Assembly: GCA_034435435.1 (NCBI GenBank)
Contig: DAOTXN010000108.1
Location: 1-64,000, forward strand
Source of the DNA: DAOTXN01 sp034435435
GTDB lineage: Bacteria > Chloroflexota > Anaerolineae > S140-20
Reading direction: 5' to 3'
Length of the DNA: 64,000 bases
This document shows, in pieces, positions 50,621-59,425 of this stretch. The position numbers were made by a program, and so were the translations under genes. A model generated the notes under the pieces. The model had not been told where the DNA came from. It saw only the letters and a program-made list of their open reading frames with translations, and ran no database searches. Positions within the stretch are counted from its first letter, which is position 1, and every line of letters begins with the position of its first letter.

Positions 50621-51885
50621 TCAATCGAAATGTCGGTCAGACGACCTTTGAACAGATGGTCCTCCGAAGATTCCACCTTTTCGATGTAGCGACGCATGGC
50701 CGCCAGCACCGGCGCTTCGCCGCGCTCATATACCTCGCCTTGCAGCAAGCGCAACACCTCCAGCCGATGCTGTTTGGACTCGATAAAGTAGGTGAACAGC
50801 GGCAACAGCTTGTAATACATGCGGATAAACTCGTACCAGATGTCCACTCCCTTGCGCAGTTTGGTCTCGTAAGGCTTGAGCATGTCTTCGCTAAAGTCGT
50901 TGGTCTCGAACGCTTTTACGATGCGCTCGGCGGCAAACTTGGCGCTATAGCAGGCCACGCTCACGCCCGACGAAAAGATGGGGTCCACGAAGCGGGCCGC
51001 GTCGCCAATCATCACATAGCCGTTGCCGGTGAACTGCGTCATCGAGTAGCTATAATCGCCCTCGCTCTTGAACTCGTTGATGCGCGAGGCCTCGCGCATC
51101 ACGCGGGTCAGGTCGGGGTTGATGTTGACGTGGTGATAAAAGTACGCCTCTATGTCCATCTTGGCCTGCTTGAAAACTTCCAGCTCGGCCACGACGCCGA
51201 CCGAGGTGATGGTCTCGGTAATCGGGATCTGCCAGACCCAGCCGCGCTCGACCGGCAGAAAGTAAATGTGAATAAAGTCGGCCACCTCGCCCTCACCCCT
51301 GTCCAGCCCCTCGAACCAGGCGTGCACAGCATACTGGTTAAAGATGGGGTCCTTTTTCTTCAGCTTGAGCTGGCGGCCTAGCAACGTGTTACGACCGGTG
51401 GCATCCACCACCAGGCGACAGGGAATATCTATTTCCTGCCCGGCGAGTTGCGCCCGCACGCCTCGGGCATAACCCTGCTCGTCGAACAGCACCTCTTTGG
51501 CGCGCACACCCTGCACCACTTTCGTGCCCAGCGCTTCGGCGTGCTTGAGCAGCAACAGGTCGAACTTGGCCCGGTCCACGTGGTAGGTGTAATCCTGTTC
51601 TATCCCCTCCTGGGGGAACTCGCGGAACTCGATGTTAAAGTCGCCCCGGCGGTCCGGCGGATGCCAGCCCGCGCCGTATTTGCGGATAAACCCCTCGCGC
51701 TCCATCGTCGGCAGAAAGCCGATATCGTCGAACACGCGCGTGGTCGCCGTGACCATCGACTCGCCTACGTGCGGGCGCGGGTGGACGGCGCCCTCCAGGA
51801 TCGTGTTGTCAATGCCGGCCTTGGAAAGATAGCTTCCGATGACCGAGCCAGCGGGTCCGCCGCCAATGATGATTACGTCAGTCAT
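50617..51885 (-). CDS. Flavin-dependent halogenase-like monooxygenase A
   Basis: A 422-residue FAD protein: GGGPAGSVIGSYLSKAG for FAD, RPHVGESMV, halogenase motif W216-x-W218-x-I220-P221 (GWVWQIPI), and F299-x-x-P302-x-x-S305-x-G307 (FVDPIFSSG). FIRKYGAGW contains a candidate for the catalytic lysine that forms the haloamine (K69). Both signatures are characteristic of FADH2-dependent halogenases and are not expected in geranylgeranyl reductases. It is the most divergent of the three halogenase-like proteins here. GAGGAGTG precedes the ATG. Substrate inferred as a carrier-bound pyrrole (see findings). Confidence 0.78.
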   Translation of the reverse strand: MTDVIIIGGGPAGSVIGSYLSKAGIDNTILEGAVHPRPHVGESMVTATTRVFDDIGFLPTMEREGFIRKYGAGWHPPDRRGDFNIEFREFPQEGIEQDYTYHVDRAKFDLLLLKHAEALGTKVVQGVRAKEVLFDEQGYARGVRAQLAGQEIDIPCRLVVDATGRNTLLGRQLKLKKKDPIFNQYAVHAWFEGLDRGEGEVADFIHIYFLPVERGWVWQIPITETITSVGVVAELEVFKQAKMDIEAYFYHHVNINPDLTRVMREASRINEFKSEGDYSYSMTQFTGNGYVMIGDAARFVDPIFSSGVSVACYSAKFAAERIVKAFETNDFSEDMLKPYETKLRKGVDIWYEFIRMYYKLLPLFTYFIESKQHRLEVLRLLQGEVYERGEAPVLAAMRRYIEKVESSEDHLFKGRLTDISID

Positions 51886-51965
51886 GATTCTTTACACTCC
51901 TCGCTTTACGATAAAATCTGTGGGTAGTAACGGCTTTAGCCGTTCCTGCCCTCTCACGGATGCGC

Positions 51966-53330
51966 TCAATTCTCCCGCATCCAGCGTTCTGATGTTTCGA
52001 CCATATCGGCGTTCGCATCCCATAGCGGCGCGCGCTCCGGATGGTAGCGCGACCCGATGGGCATGGAATACAGACCGTCGTTATCATACGTGCGCTCGCG
52101 CTTGAGCATGTCGCGGAATGCCAGCAGAGCCGGAGAAGGCTGATGGTCGTAAATGCGCCCGGCAAACATGTCCGTCATGTACTCTGTGTAGCGCGCGTGC
52201 ACAAAAAAGGCGAACGCGAGCGGTTCTTCCCAGAACAGATCAATGGTGTCCTCGAGCACATCGGCGCCCTGTTCGACAAAGAGCTGGTAATCTGCAAAGG
52301 GATTGGGGTCGTCCCGGCGCTCGCCGTTCAGATAGGCCCTGATCAACGGCGCGGCGAACTTGGCCTCCCACATCGTGACGGTCAAGCCGAAGGAGTAGAT
52401 CGGATCGATAAAGCGGTGGGCATCTCCGATGCAGATGAACCCCTTGCCGGCAAAGTTCCTGACCTGAAAGGAATAGTTGGGAATGACGTGGGCATCTTCG
52501 ACCAGCTTGATCTCGGGCAGGCGCTGCTTGAGCTCGGGATGTAGCTCGTGCAGCTCGCGGATCAAAAAGTCACGTTTGCTCTCTTTCTTATCCAAAAAGT
52601 ACTGCGAAGGCGTCACGACGCCCACGCTGACCACCTCGTCGTCAATCGGGATAGCCCAGGACCAGTGGAACTTTTTCTGATAAAAGATGTGCGTGTTATC
52701 GGGCATGTGCACCCGGTCTTCGCCCTTGTCGCGTTCAAAACCCGCGACCTGCGAAAAGATGGCGATCTGTTTGTCGTAGGCGCCCAGATATTTGGGGCCG
52801 GTGACGTGGCCCAGATTCGCCAGCCAGGTGGACTGGCCGGAGCAGTCCAGCAGCATCTCGGTCTCGATCTGCTGCACGCCGCCGTCGGCCATGCGCACCT
52901 CGACCCCGCGCACCGCGCCGTCGTCGCTCATGAGCGGGCGGGTGGCCTTGCCGCGGACCAGCGTCGCGCCGCGCGCCACCGCCTCGTCCAGCATCATCTG
53001 GTCGAACTCGCTCCGCCGCACCTGCCAGGTGACTGAGTCATAGAGTTTCCAGTTCTCATCTCGCCCGGTCACGGGAACGAACCAGGCAATCTTGGAGTGC
53101 CCGTAGACTTTGACTCCGTGCTTGATGGGATGCTTGGCGGCCATCATTTTATCCTCAAGCCCCAGGATACGCAGCAAATGAGCGGATTCTCCCGTCATCG
53201 ATTCACCGATGTGATAGCGCGGGAATGTTTCTTTTTCGATAATGATGGGCCGGATACCTTCTTGGGCCAGAAACATGGCGCTCGCTGCTCCTCCCGGTCC
53301 TCCACCGACAATTACTACATCTGATCGCAT
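51966..53330 (-). CDS. Flavin-dependent halogenase-like monooxygenase B
   Basis: A 454-residue protein: GGGPGGAASAMFLAQEG, FPRYHIGESMTGE, candidate lysine K70 (PIKHGVKVYG), W223-x-W225-x-I227-P228 (WSWAIPI) and F307-x-x-P310-x-x-S313-x-G315 (FIDPIYSFG). It is closely related to copy C immediately upstream (shared GRYHPER-type C-terminus, MADGGVQQIE, LDCSGQSTWLANLG), so the two arose by duplication. The ATG at 53330, after AAAGGAG, is preferred to a TTG five codons earlier. It is predicted to add Cl or Br to an electron-rich carrier-bound ring. Confidence 0.82.
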   Translation of the reverse strand: MRSDVVIVGGGPGGAASAMFLAQEGIRPIIIEKETFPRYHIGESMTGESAHLLRILGLEDKMMAAKHPIKHGVKVYGHSKIAWFVPVTGRDENWKLYDSVTWQVRRSEFDQMMLDEAVARGATLVRGKATRPLMSDDGAVRGVEVRMADGGVQQIETEMLLDCSGQSTWLANLGHVTGPKYLGAYDKQIAIFSQVAGFERDKGEDRVHMPDNTHIFYQKKFHWSWAIPIDDEVVSVGVVTPSQYFLDKKESKRDFLIRELHELHPELKQRLPEIKLVEDAHVIPNYSFQVRNFAGKGFICIGDAHRFIDPIYSFGLTVTMWEAKFAAPLIRAYLNGERRDDPNPFADYQLFVEQGADVLEDTIDLFWEEPLAFAFFVHARYTEYMTDMFAGRIYDHQPSPALLAFRDMLKRERTYDNDGLYSMPIGSRYHPERAPLWDANADMVETSERWMREN

Positions 53331-53415
53331 TTTTTCTCCTTTCAATTCTTCATATCGAATCAGTCAATTAATCGCACCCCAGGCGCAGATTATCAGACCG
53401 GAACTGCCGCCCAGC

Positions 53416-54783
53416 CTATTCCTCTCTCATCCACAGCTCCGTCGTCTCGACGAGACTGGCATCCGCGTCCCACAGCGGCGCGCGCTCCGGGTGGTAGCGC
53501 GACCCGATGGGCATAGAGTACAGCCCGTCCTCGTCGTAGGTGCGCTCGCGCTTGAGTATGGTGCGGAACGCCTCAACTGCTCTGGAAGGCTGGCCGTGGT
53601 AAATGCGGCCCGCAAAGACGTCGATCAACAACTCGCGGTAGCGGGCGTGCACGAAAAAGGCAAAGGCCAGCGGGTTCTCCCAGAAACAGTCCAGCACGTC
53701 TTCGAGCACGTCGGCGCCCTTTTCGGCCATCACCATATAGTCCTCAAAGGGGCTGTCCGAGTCGCGGTTCTTGCCATTCAAGTAGTCGCGAACCACGTCG
53801 GCGGCAAATTGGGCTTCCTTCATCGTCACGTACAGGCCGAACGAGAAAATCGGGTCAATGAAGCGGCGCGAGTCGCCAATGCACATGTAGCCCCGCCCGG
53901 CGAACTTGCGCACCTGGAACGAATAGTTGGGGATGACGTGCGCGTCTTCGACCAGATTGATCTCGGGCAGACGGCGCGACAACTCCGGGTGCAGCTCGCG
54001 CAACTCGCGCTTGACGTAATCGGGCTTGCTCTCCTTCTTGTCCACGAAATACTGCGAAGGCGTCACGATGCCCACGCTGACCACCTCGTCGTCGAGCGGG
54101 ATGGCCCAGGCCCAGTGGTACTTTTTCTGATAAAAAATGTGTGTGTTGTCGGGCATGTGCTCGCGGTCGCCGCCGGGGTCGCGCTCAAAGCCCGTGACCT
54201 GCGAAAAGAGGGCGATCTGCTTGTCGTACGCGCCCAGGTACTTGGGGCCGGTGACGTAGCCCAGGTTCGCCAGCCAGGTGGACTGGCCGGAGCAGTCTAG
54301 CACCATCTCGGCCTCGATCTGCTGCACGCCGCCGTCGGCCATGCGCACCTCGACGCCGCACACTGCGCCGTCGTCGGTCATGATCGGCTTGGTGGCCTTG
54401 CCGTGAATCAGCGTCGCGCCGCGCGCCACCGCCTCATCGAGCATCATTTGGTCAAACACGCTCCGCCGCACCTGCCAGGTGAACTGGTCTTTGAGGTTGT
54501 TGTTCGCGTCGCGCTGCATCACCGGCACGAACCAGGCCGTGTGGCCTTGCGGCCCGTACACGCGCACGCCGTGCTTGACGGGGTGTTTGTCCTGCAGCAT
54601 GCGCTCGCCCAGGCCCAGCTCGCGCAGCACGCCGCCGGCCTCGCCAGTCATAGACTCGCCGATGTGATAACGCGGAAACGTCTCTTTTTCAATGATGATG
54701 GACTCTATGCCATGCCGGGCCAGGAACATCGCGCTGGCTGCCCCTCCCGGTCCTCCACCTACAATCGCAACTTGTGTCTTCAT
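53416..54783 (-). CDS. Flavin-dependent halogenase-like monooxygenase C
   Basis: A 455-residue paralogue of copy B: GGGPGGAASAMFLARHG, FPRYHIGESMTGE, candidate lysine K70 (PVKHGVRVYG), W224-x-W226-x-I228-P229 (WAWAIPL) and FIDPIFSFG. GGAGG precedes the ATG. It directly follows the adenylation gene (18-base gap). Two close halogenases plus a divergent third suggest successive halogenation at different ring positions, or different carriers. A separate flavin reductase, which these enzymes need, is not found in the window. Confidence 0.82.
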   Translation of the reverse strand: MKTQVAIVGGGPGGAASAMFLARHGIESIIIEKETFPRYHIGESMTGEAGGVLRELGLGERMLQDKHPVKHGVRVYGPQGHTAWFVPVMQRDANNNLKDQFTWQVRRSVFDQMMLDEAVARGATLIHGKATKPIMTDDGAVCGVEVRMADGGVQQIEAEMVLDCSGQSTWLANLGYVTGPKYLGAYDKQIALFSQVTGFERDPGGDREHMPDNTHIFYQKKYHWAWAIPLDDEVVSVGIVTPSQYFVDKKESKPDYVKRELRELHPELSRRLPEINLVEDAHVIPNYSFQVRKFAGRGYMCIGDSRRFIDPIFSFGLYVTMKEAQFAADVVRDYLNGKNRDSDSPFEDYMVMAEKGADVLEDVLDCFWENPLAFAFFVHARYRELLIDVFAGRIYHGQPSRAVEAFRTILKRERTYDEDGLYSMPIGSRYHPERAPLWDADASLVETTELWMREE

Positions 54784-54802
54784 TTCTTGACCTCCTCAGT
54801 TT

Positions 54803-56395
54803 TTAATTTCTGGCCAGCAGCGGCCGATTGATTTTGCCGGTCGAAGTCTTGGGCAAGTCCTCTCGAAATTCAATGTGTTCGGGTATCATGTAACGCGGTA
54901 GATGTTGGCGGCAGTGGGCTTCAATGTCGGCCGCCGATAGTCCGTTGCCGTCCATAGTCACCACAAAAGCCTTGATGCGATTCCCGATCAAGTCGTCGGG
55001 GATGGCCACAACGGCGGCTTCTTTGATGGCTGTGTGCCCGTACAGGACCGACTCGATGTCGCCCAGCTCGATGCGATAGCCGCGACTCTTGATCATGTGG
55101 TCGCGCCGGCCCACGTAAATCCAGTTCACGCCGTCCTCGTCCAGATACACCACGTCGCCGGTGCGATAGGCCACTTCGTCAAAGTGAGGCTGGAACGTAT
55201 TGCGCACAAACCCTTTGGCCGTCTTGAGCGGGTCGCCCCAGTAGCCCTGGGCCACGCACGAGCCGCGCACCCACAGCTCGCCCTCTTTACCCGTTTCTGT
55301 GACCCGGTTTCCAGCGTCGTCCACGGCAAACACCTCGATGTTTTCGCAGGCCACACCGATGGGCACCGGCTGGGTGCGTTCCGCCTCCAGGTCCTTGGGC
55401 TGCACCTGGTAATAGGTGCACACGTTGGTCTCGGTAGGGCCGTACAGATTGTAAAAGTCGGCGTGGGGGATGGCCGCTGCCAGCCGCCGTAGGTACTTGA
55501 TGGGAAAAACCTCGCCCGCAAACAGGACCGTGCGCAGCGCCGACAGGTCGTACCCGTCCAGCTTGCCATAGTTGACCATCAGCGACAGAATGGACGGCAC
55601 CATGTAGGTCACAGTGATGCGCTCGTCCTGCAACAGCTTGACCAACTGGACCGGAAAGACCGAGAGTTTTTCGGGAACCAGTACCACGGTGCCGCCGGCC
55701 TTGATCGTGACGTAAATGTCAAAGGTAGACAGGTCAAAGTGCAGCGGCGCGTGGCTGGTAGCTCGGTCGCGCTCGGTGATATGGAATTTGTCGTAGCACC
55801 AGTTGACGAAAGTAAAAATCGTGCGGTGCGAAATCATCACCCCTTTGGGGTCGCCCGTCGAGCCGGACGTGTATAGAATGTAGGCCAGGTCGGTCTCGAT
55901 GGTCCCGCCGTCGGAAACCGGGCCGGCGTCGCGGCCGCGCACCTCATCCCACGCCACGAGCTCGACGCCTTCCGGCAGCTCGACCGGCGCGTGGGCCTGG
56001 TCGTTGGTGAGCATCACCGTTTCCAGCGGCGTGCCGGCCGGGAAAAACTCGGCCAGCGTGGCCAGCTTGTCGGTCGCGGTCAGCACAGCCCGGATGTCGC
56101 AGTTGCGCGTGATGTAGGCCAGGCGCTTGGCCGGGGCGTTGGGGTCCAACGGCACATAGGCCCCGCCGGCCTTCATAATGCCGAACACGCCGATCACTGA
56201 GGCCAGCGACTTGTGCACGTACAGCCCCACCCGGTCGCCGCGCCGCACGCCAGCGGCTTGCAGCGTGCGCGCCACCTGGTTGGTCAGGGCGTCCAGCTCG
56301 GCGTAGGTCAAGCCCTGACCCTCGAAGCGAATCGCTTCCTTGTCTGGCAGGCGCGCCGCGCTCTCGCTAAGCAAATGATGCAATAGATATGCCAT
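54803..56395 (-). CDS. Stand-alone adenylation enzyme, predicted L-prolyl-AMP ligase (PltF/RedM-like)
   Basis: A 530-residue ANL enzyme without a fused carrier domain. A3 is YILYTSGSTGDPKGV (about 173-187), A5 is NLYGPTETNVC (316-326) and the catalytic lysine is K521 in TSTGKINR. Aligned by eye to GrsA, the ten pocket residues are D221, L222, F225, Y264, L291, A293, L317, V325, C326, K521: DLFYLALVCK. The code I recall for pyrrole-pathway prolyl ligases is DLLYLALVCK, one change. It should activate L-proline and load a free carrier. AGGAGGGTG precedes the ATG at 56395; the longer frame is not supported. Confidence 0.85.
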   Translation of the reverse strand: MAYLLHHLLSESAARLPDKEAIRFEGQGLTYAELDALTNQVARTLQAAGVRRGDRVGLYVHKSLASVIGVFGIMKAGGAYVPLDPNAPAKRLAYITRNCDIRAVLTATDKLATLAEFFPAGTPLETVMLTNDQAHAPVELPEGVELVAWDEVRGRDAGPVSDGGTIETDLAYILYTSGSTGDPKGVMISHRTIFTFVNWCYDKFHITERDRATSHAPLHFDLSTFDIYVTIKAGGTVVLVPEKLSVFPVQLVKLLQDERITVTYMVPSILSLMVNYGKLDGYDLSALRTVLFAGEVFPIKYLRRLAAAIPHADFYNLYGPTETNVCTYYQVQPKDLEAERTQPVPIGVACENIEVFAVDDAGNRVTETGKEGELWVRGSCVAQGYWGDPLKTAKGFVRNTFQPHFDEVAYRTGDVVYLDEDGVNWIYVGRRDHMIKSRGYRIELGDIESVLYGHTAIKEAAVVAIPDDLIGNRIKAFVVTMDGNGLSAADIEAHCRQHLPRYMIPEHIEFREDLPKTSTGKINRPLLARN

Positions 56396-56492
56396 AATCC
56401 ACACCCTCCTATCGCTTACTCGACGCCGCCGTTTTCTGCGTTGACCGCGCATCGCCACAGTGAGCGACAGACCAAAATTTACTCTTTAGACC

Positions 56493-56519
56493 TAATTACT
56501 CCAATTAACAACGTGTCAA
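56493..56519 (-). promoter_or_regulatory. Candidate promoter of the adenylation-halogenase genes
   Basis: On the minus strand a perfect TTGACA (56519-56514) and TAATTA (56498-56493) are 15 bases apart, shorter than ideal. Transcription would start about 90 bases before the adenylation ATG, separating this block from the antiporter genes. Confidence 0.4.
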
Positions 56520-56551
56520 ACTCTAGCATAGAACCATAAGAATTGGATGTG

Positions 56552-56565
56552 AGCGCCGTTAGAAA
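56552..56565 (-). terminator. Small hairpin after the NrtS-like gene
   Basis: CCGTT-AGAA-AACGG lies 23 bases beyond the NrtS stop. No clear T-tract, so a weak terminator at best. Confidence 0.3.
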
Positions 56566-56588
56566 ACGGTTTGAACTCGATGAGCGGC

Positions 56589-56828
56589 TCAGGTGCGCTC
56601 CACCGCGCGCCCCATCTCGCGCATCGCGCCCACGCTGGACAGTGTAGAGACCGTGTACGGAACCAGCACCGTCAAGCCCATTTTGAGCAGCCGGGCCGCG
56701 CTCAGGTCGCCGTTCAACAGGGCGTCGCCATGGTTGATGCTGATCAGGATGGCCCCCACGACCAGGGCATACTTGATGGCTCGCCGCATCACGGCCGGTT
56801 GCGTCGCCAGACTCAGCCACTCCTGCAT
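56589..56828 (-). CDS. nrtS: NrtS-like small membrane protein
   Basis: A 79-residue protein. AIKYALVVGAILISINHGDALLNG and LKMGLTVLVPYTVSTLSSVGA match the two-helix NrtS family of nitrate/nitrite transport proteins, which usually have GDALL and VPYxVS at these places. The start at 56828 follows AAGGA; an upstream in-frame ATG would extend into the antiporter gene. Co-directional with two antiporter genes. Function in this setting is uncertain. Confidence 0.6.
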   Translation of the reverse strand: MQEWLSLATQPAVMRRAIKYALVVGAILISINHGDALLNGDLSAARLLKMGLTVLVPYTVSTLSSVGAMREMGRAVERT

Positions 56829-56832
56829 GGCG

Positions 56833-58125
56833 CTAGATCCTTTCCCTCGACGCCATTGGCGCCACCTGCGCCGGGCGTTGCGCAAAAAGGTTTAACAGGG
56901 GCAACGTCATCAAGTTGGTCACCAGCGCCACGACGACCAGGATGGTAAAGGTCAGATTGGTGATGATAGTGTGCTGCAAACCGATCAGCCCTACGACAAG
57001 CACCAGCAGGCCGCGCGTGTTGAACAGCGCGCCCAATGTGCCCACTTGGCCCCAGGACATTCCAAAGGCCCGCGCGGGCATCACGGCCAAAAACTTGCCG
57101 CCAACCGCTCCCAGCAACACCAATCCGACCACCGGCAAGGTTTGAGGGGTCAGCAGTTTGAGATCGGCTGCAAAGCCAGACATGGCGAAAAAGACGGGCA
57201 AAAAGTGCACCATCGCCAGGTCGCGCACCTTTGATGTAAGCGTCTTGCGTAGGTCCGCGTCGGCCGGTAGGATCATACCCCAGGCAAAACCGCCCACCAG
57301 CGCATTGATCCCGATCAGATGCGCGATCAAGCCATACACCAGCATGCCGCCAAAGACGATCCCCATCCCGTTGCCCGAAACCGCCCCTTCGTGCACCGTG
57401 CTGCACAGCACGCGGTAGGTCAGGGGCCGCACCACGTACCACGAGCCGGCGACAAACAAGCCAATCCACAACAGGGTCCACAACAGCCCGCCCAAGCCAT
57501 TGGCTGCGGCCACGGCGCTGGCAAAGGCAATGTAGGTGAACATCAGCACCGACATGATACCGGCAGTGGCTACGCTGAGCGCGCCCAGCGAGGTATTCAG
57601 TTCGCCGCGCTCCATCAAGATGTGGGCCATCACAGGAAACGCCGTCACCGACAGGGCCGCACCCACCATCAGCGCGAAAGGCAGCGCCTTGGCGCCCGCC
57701 GGGCCGGCATACGTCGCGGTGTGCATGGCCTGGGCCACCGGGAAACCGAGCAGCGCCGGAACCCCTACCGCCAGCACGGCCAACAAACCGGCCTGCCTGG
57801 CCCGCCCGTTGACTCGGCTGGTATCGAACTCGACGCCGGCAATAAACATGAACAGCAGCAGACCCAGCGTGGCAATGGCGCTCAAAACCGGACGCACTTG
57901 CAGCGGCGCGATGACCTGCGAAAGATTGCTGCCCAGAAAGGTCGGCCCCAGCAAAAGGCCCGCCAGAATCTCGCCGACCACGCGCGGCTGCCCCACCCGC
58001 GCCATCAGGCTGCCGAGGACCCGCGCCAGTGCAATGATCAAAAGCAAGTCGAACAACACATAAGCGGTCAACGTCGAACCGGTGACGTTCGCGGGGGGCG
58101 TCAGTTGCTGTACCCAATCAAACAT
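56833..58125 (-). CDS. CPA2-family cation:proton antiporter 1
   Basis: A 430-residue membrane protein with about 12-13 helices of the Na+/H+ or K+/H+ exchanger (KefB/GerN-like) type: VGQPRVVGEILAGLLLGPTF, LLLFMFIAGVEFDTSRVNGR and PALLGFPVAQAMHT. The cytoplasmic TrkA-type regulatory domains of KefB are absent. The start overlaps the previous antiporter stop by 8 bases, so the pair are coupled. It could export protons or halide-linked ions, or be unrelated to the pathway; not decidable here. Confidence 0.85.
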   Translation of the reverse strand: MFDWVQQLTPPANVTGSTLTAYVLFDLLLIIALARVLGSLMARVGQPRVVGEILAGLLLGPTFLGSNLSQVIAPLQVRPVLSAIATLGLLLFMFIAGVEFDTSRVNGRARQAGLLAVLAVGVPALLGFPVAQAMHTATYAGPAGAKALPFALMVGAALSVTAFPVMAHILMERGELNTSLGALSVATAGIMSVLMFTYIAFASAVAAANGLGGLLWTLLWIGLFVAGSWYVVRPLTYRVLCSTVHEGAVSGNGMGIVFGGMLVYGLIAHLIGINALVGGFAWGMILPADADLRKTLTSKVRDLAMVHFLPVFFAMSGFAADLKLLTPQTLPVVGLVLLGAVGGKFLAVMPARAFGMSWGQVGTLGALFNTRGLLVLVVGLIGLQHTIITNLTFTILVVVALVTNLMTLPLLNLFAQRPAQVAPMASRERI

Positions 58126-59413
58126 TAGAATATTCCTCCTGCTGAACAGCCAGATCCGCTTGCCCAATTTGCTCGTCTCGCGCGGGCGGCAACAGACGGG
58201 CAAAGTAAACCCATTCCAACATCGGCGCGGTCATAAACGTGGTCGCCAGCGCCATCAGCACCATCATCGCAAACACGGTCGGGGAGATCACGCCGATGTC
58301 CAGGCCGATGTTCAACAGGACCAATTCCATCAACCCGCGCGTATTCATCAAGATACCCACGGCCCCGGCCTCGCGCCAGGGCATCCCGCTCCATCGCGTC
58401 GCCAGCGTAACGCCGCCAAACTTGCCCAGGATGGCCACGGCGATAATCAGCCCGCAATAGAGCCACATTTCGGCGCCGCTCACCAGACCGATGCGGGTGC
58501 GCAGACCGGTAAAGGCAAAGAACAGCGGCAGCAGCAAAACGACCGTCACACTCTCCAGCTTGTGGGCTAGCAACTTCACCAGGTCGTGCTCTTTGGGCAT
58601 GACCGCGCCGACCAGGAACGCGCCGAACAGCGCGTGAATCCCCAGCCAATCGGTGATCCACGCCGAAGCGAACACCAACAGCAGAATCAGGGCCAACACA
58701 TCGTGGCTTAGCTCGCCGCGCCGGCAATACACTTCTTCGATCCAGCGCAGATAGCCCCGCACGACGAACACCATCAGACTCACAAAAGCCATCGAGCCAA
58801 GCGCGGTGATCCACAAGGGACGCGCCGCGTCGCTCGCCCGCACCAGCGCCACAATTCCTGCCAATAGACCCCATCCGATGACGTCGCCTATGGCCGCGCT
58901 GGCTATCGCCACTGTACCCACCTGGCTGCGCAGCATGTTGCGCTCGCTCAGAATGCGCGCCAGCACTGGAAAGGCGGTGATGCTCATCGCCGTGCCCACA
59001 AACAATGCAAAGTGGGCGGGCGACACCCCAGCGTCCGACAATCTGGAGTACAGCAAGAGGGCCAGCAGTGCGCCCAGCACAAAAGGGGCAAAAGTACCGG
59101 CCTGACTTGTCACCAGAGCTGTGCGTTTGCGCCCGCGCAACAGACGCGGCTCCAGCTCGATCCCCACCATGAACATGAACAACAGCACACCGATCTGGCT
59201 CAGCGCATTCAGATAGCCCAGGCTTTCCGCCGGGAACAGGGCCGCGGCTGCGTCCGGCGCCAGCCAGCCCAGCAACGAAGGCCCCAGCAGAATGCCGGCG
59301 ACCATCTCGCCCATCACCTGCGGCTGGTACAGCTTGCGAAAGAGCCAGCCCACCGAGCGGGCCGTCACCAAAATGACGCCAATCTGGAGCAAAAGTGTCG
59401 AAAGATGCGGCAT
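58118..59413 (-). CDS. CPA2-family cation:proton antiporter 2
   Basis: A 431-residue antiporter: VMGEMVAGILLGPSLLGWLA, IGVLLFMFMVGIELEPRLLR, GIHALFGAFLVGAVMPKEHD and GLMELVLLNIGLDIGVISPT. It is related to the gene immediately downstream in overall layout, though sequence similarity is modest. It may form a functional pair with it. GAGGGGAT precedes the ATG. The acyl-CoA-dehydrogenase-like gene is just upstream. Confidence 0.85.
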   Translation of the reverse strand: MPHLSTLLLQIGVILVTARSVGWLFRKLYQPQVMGEMVAGILLGPSLLGWLAPDAAAALFPAESLGYLNALSQIGVLLFMFMVGIELEPRLLRGRKRTALVTSQAGTFAPFVLGALLALLLYSRLSDAGVSPAHFALFVGTAMSITAFPVLARILSERNMLRSQVGTVAIASAAIGDVIGWGLLAGIVALVRASDAARPLWITALGSMAFVSLMVFVVRGYLRWIEEVYCRRGELSHDVLALILLLVFASAWITDWLGIHALFGAFLVGAVMPKEHDLVKLLAHKLESVTVVLLLPLFFAFTGLRTRIGLVSGAEMWLYCGLIIAVAILGKFGGVTLATRWSGMPWREAGAVGILMNTRGLMELVLLNIGLDIGVISPTVFAMMVLMALATTFMTAPMLEWVYFARLLPPARDEQIGQADLAVQQEEYSNV

Positions 59414-59425
59414 ATCCCCTCGCTT

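Noticed and set aside
50617..54783. Geranylgeranyl reductases
   Set aside because: WxWxIP and FxxPxxSxG together with the KxG lysine favour flavin halogenases.
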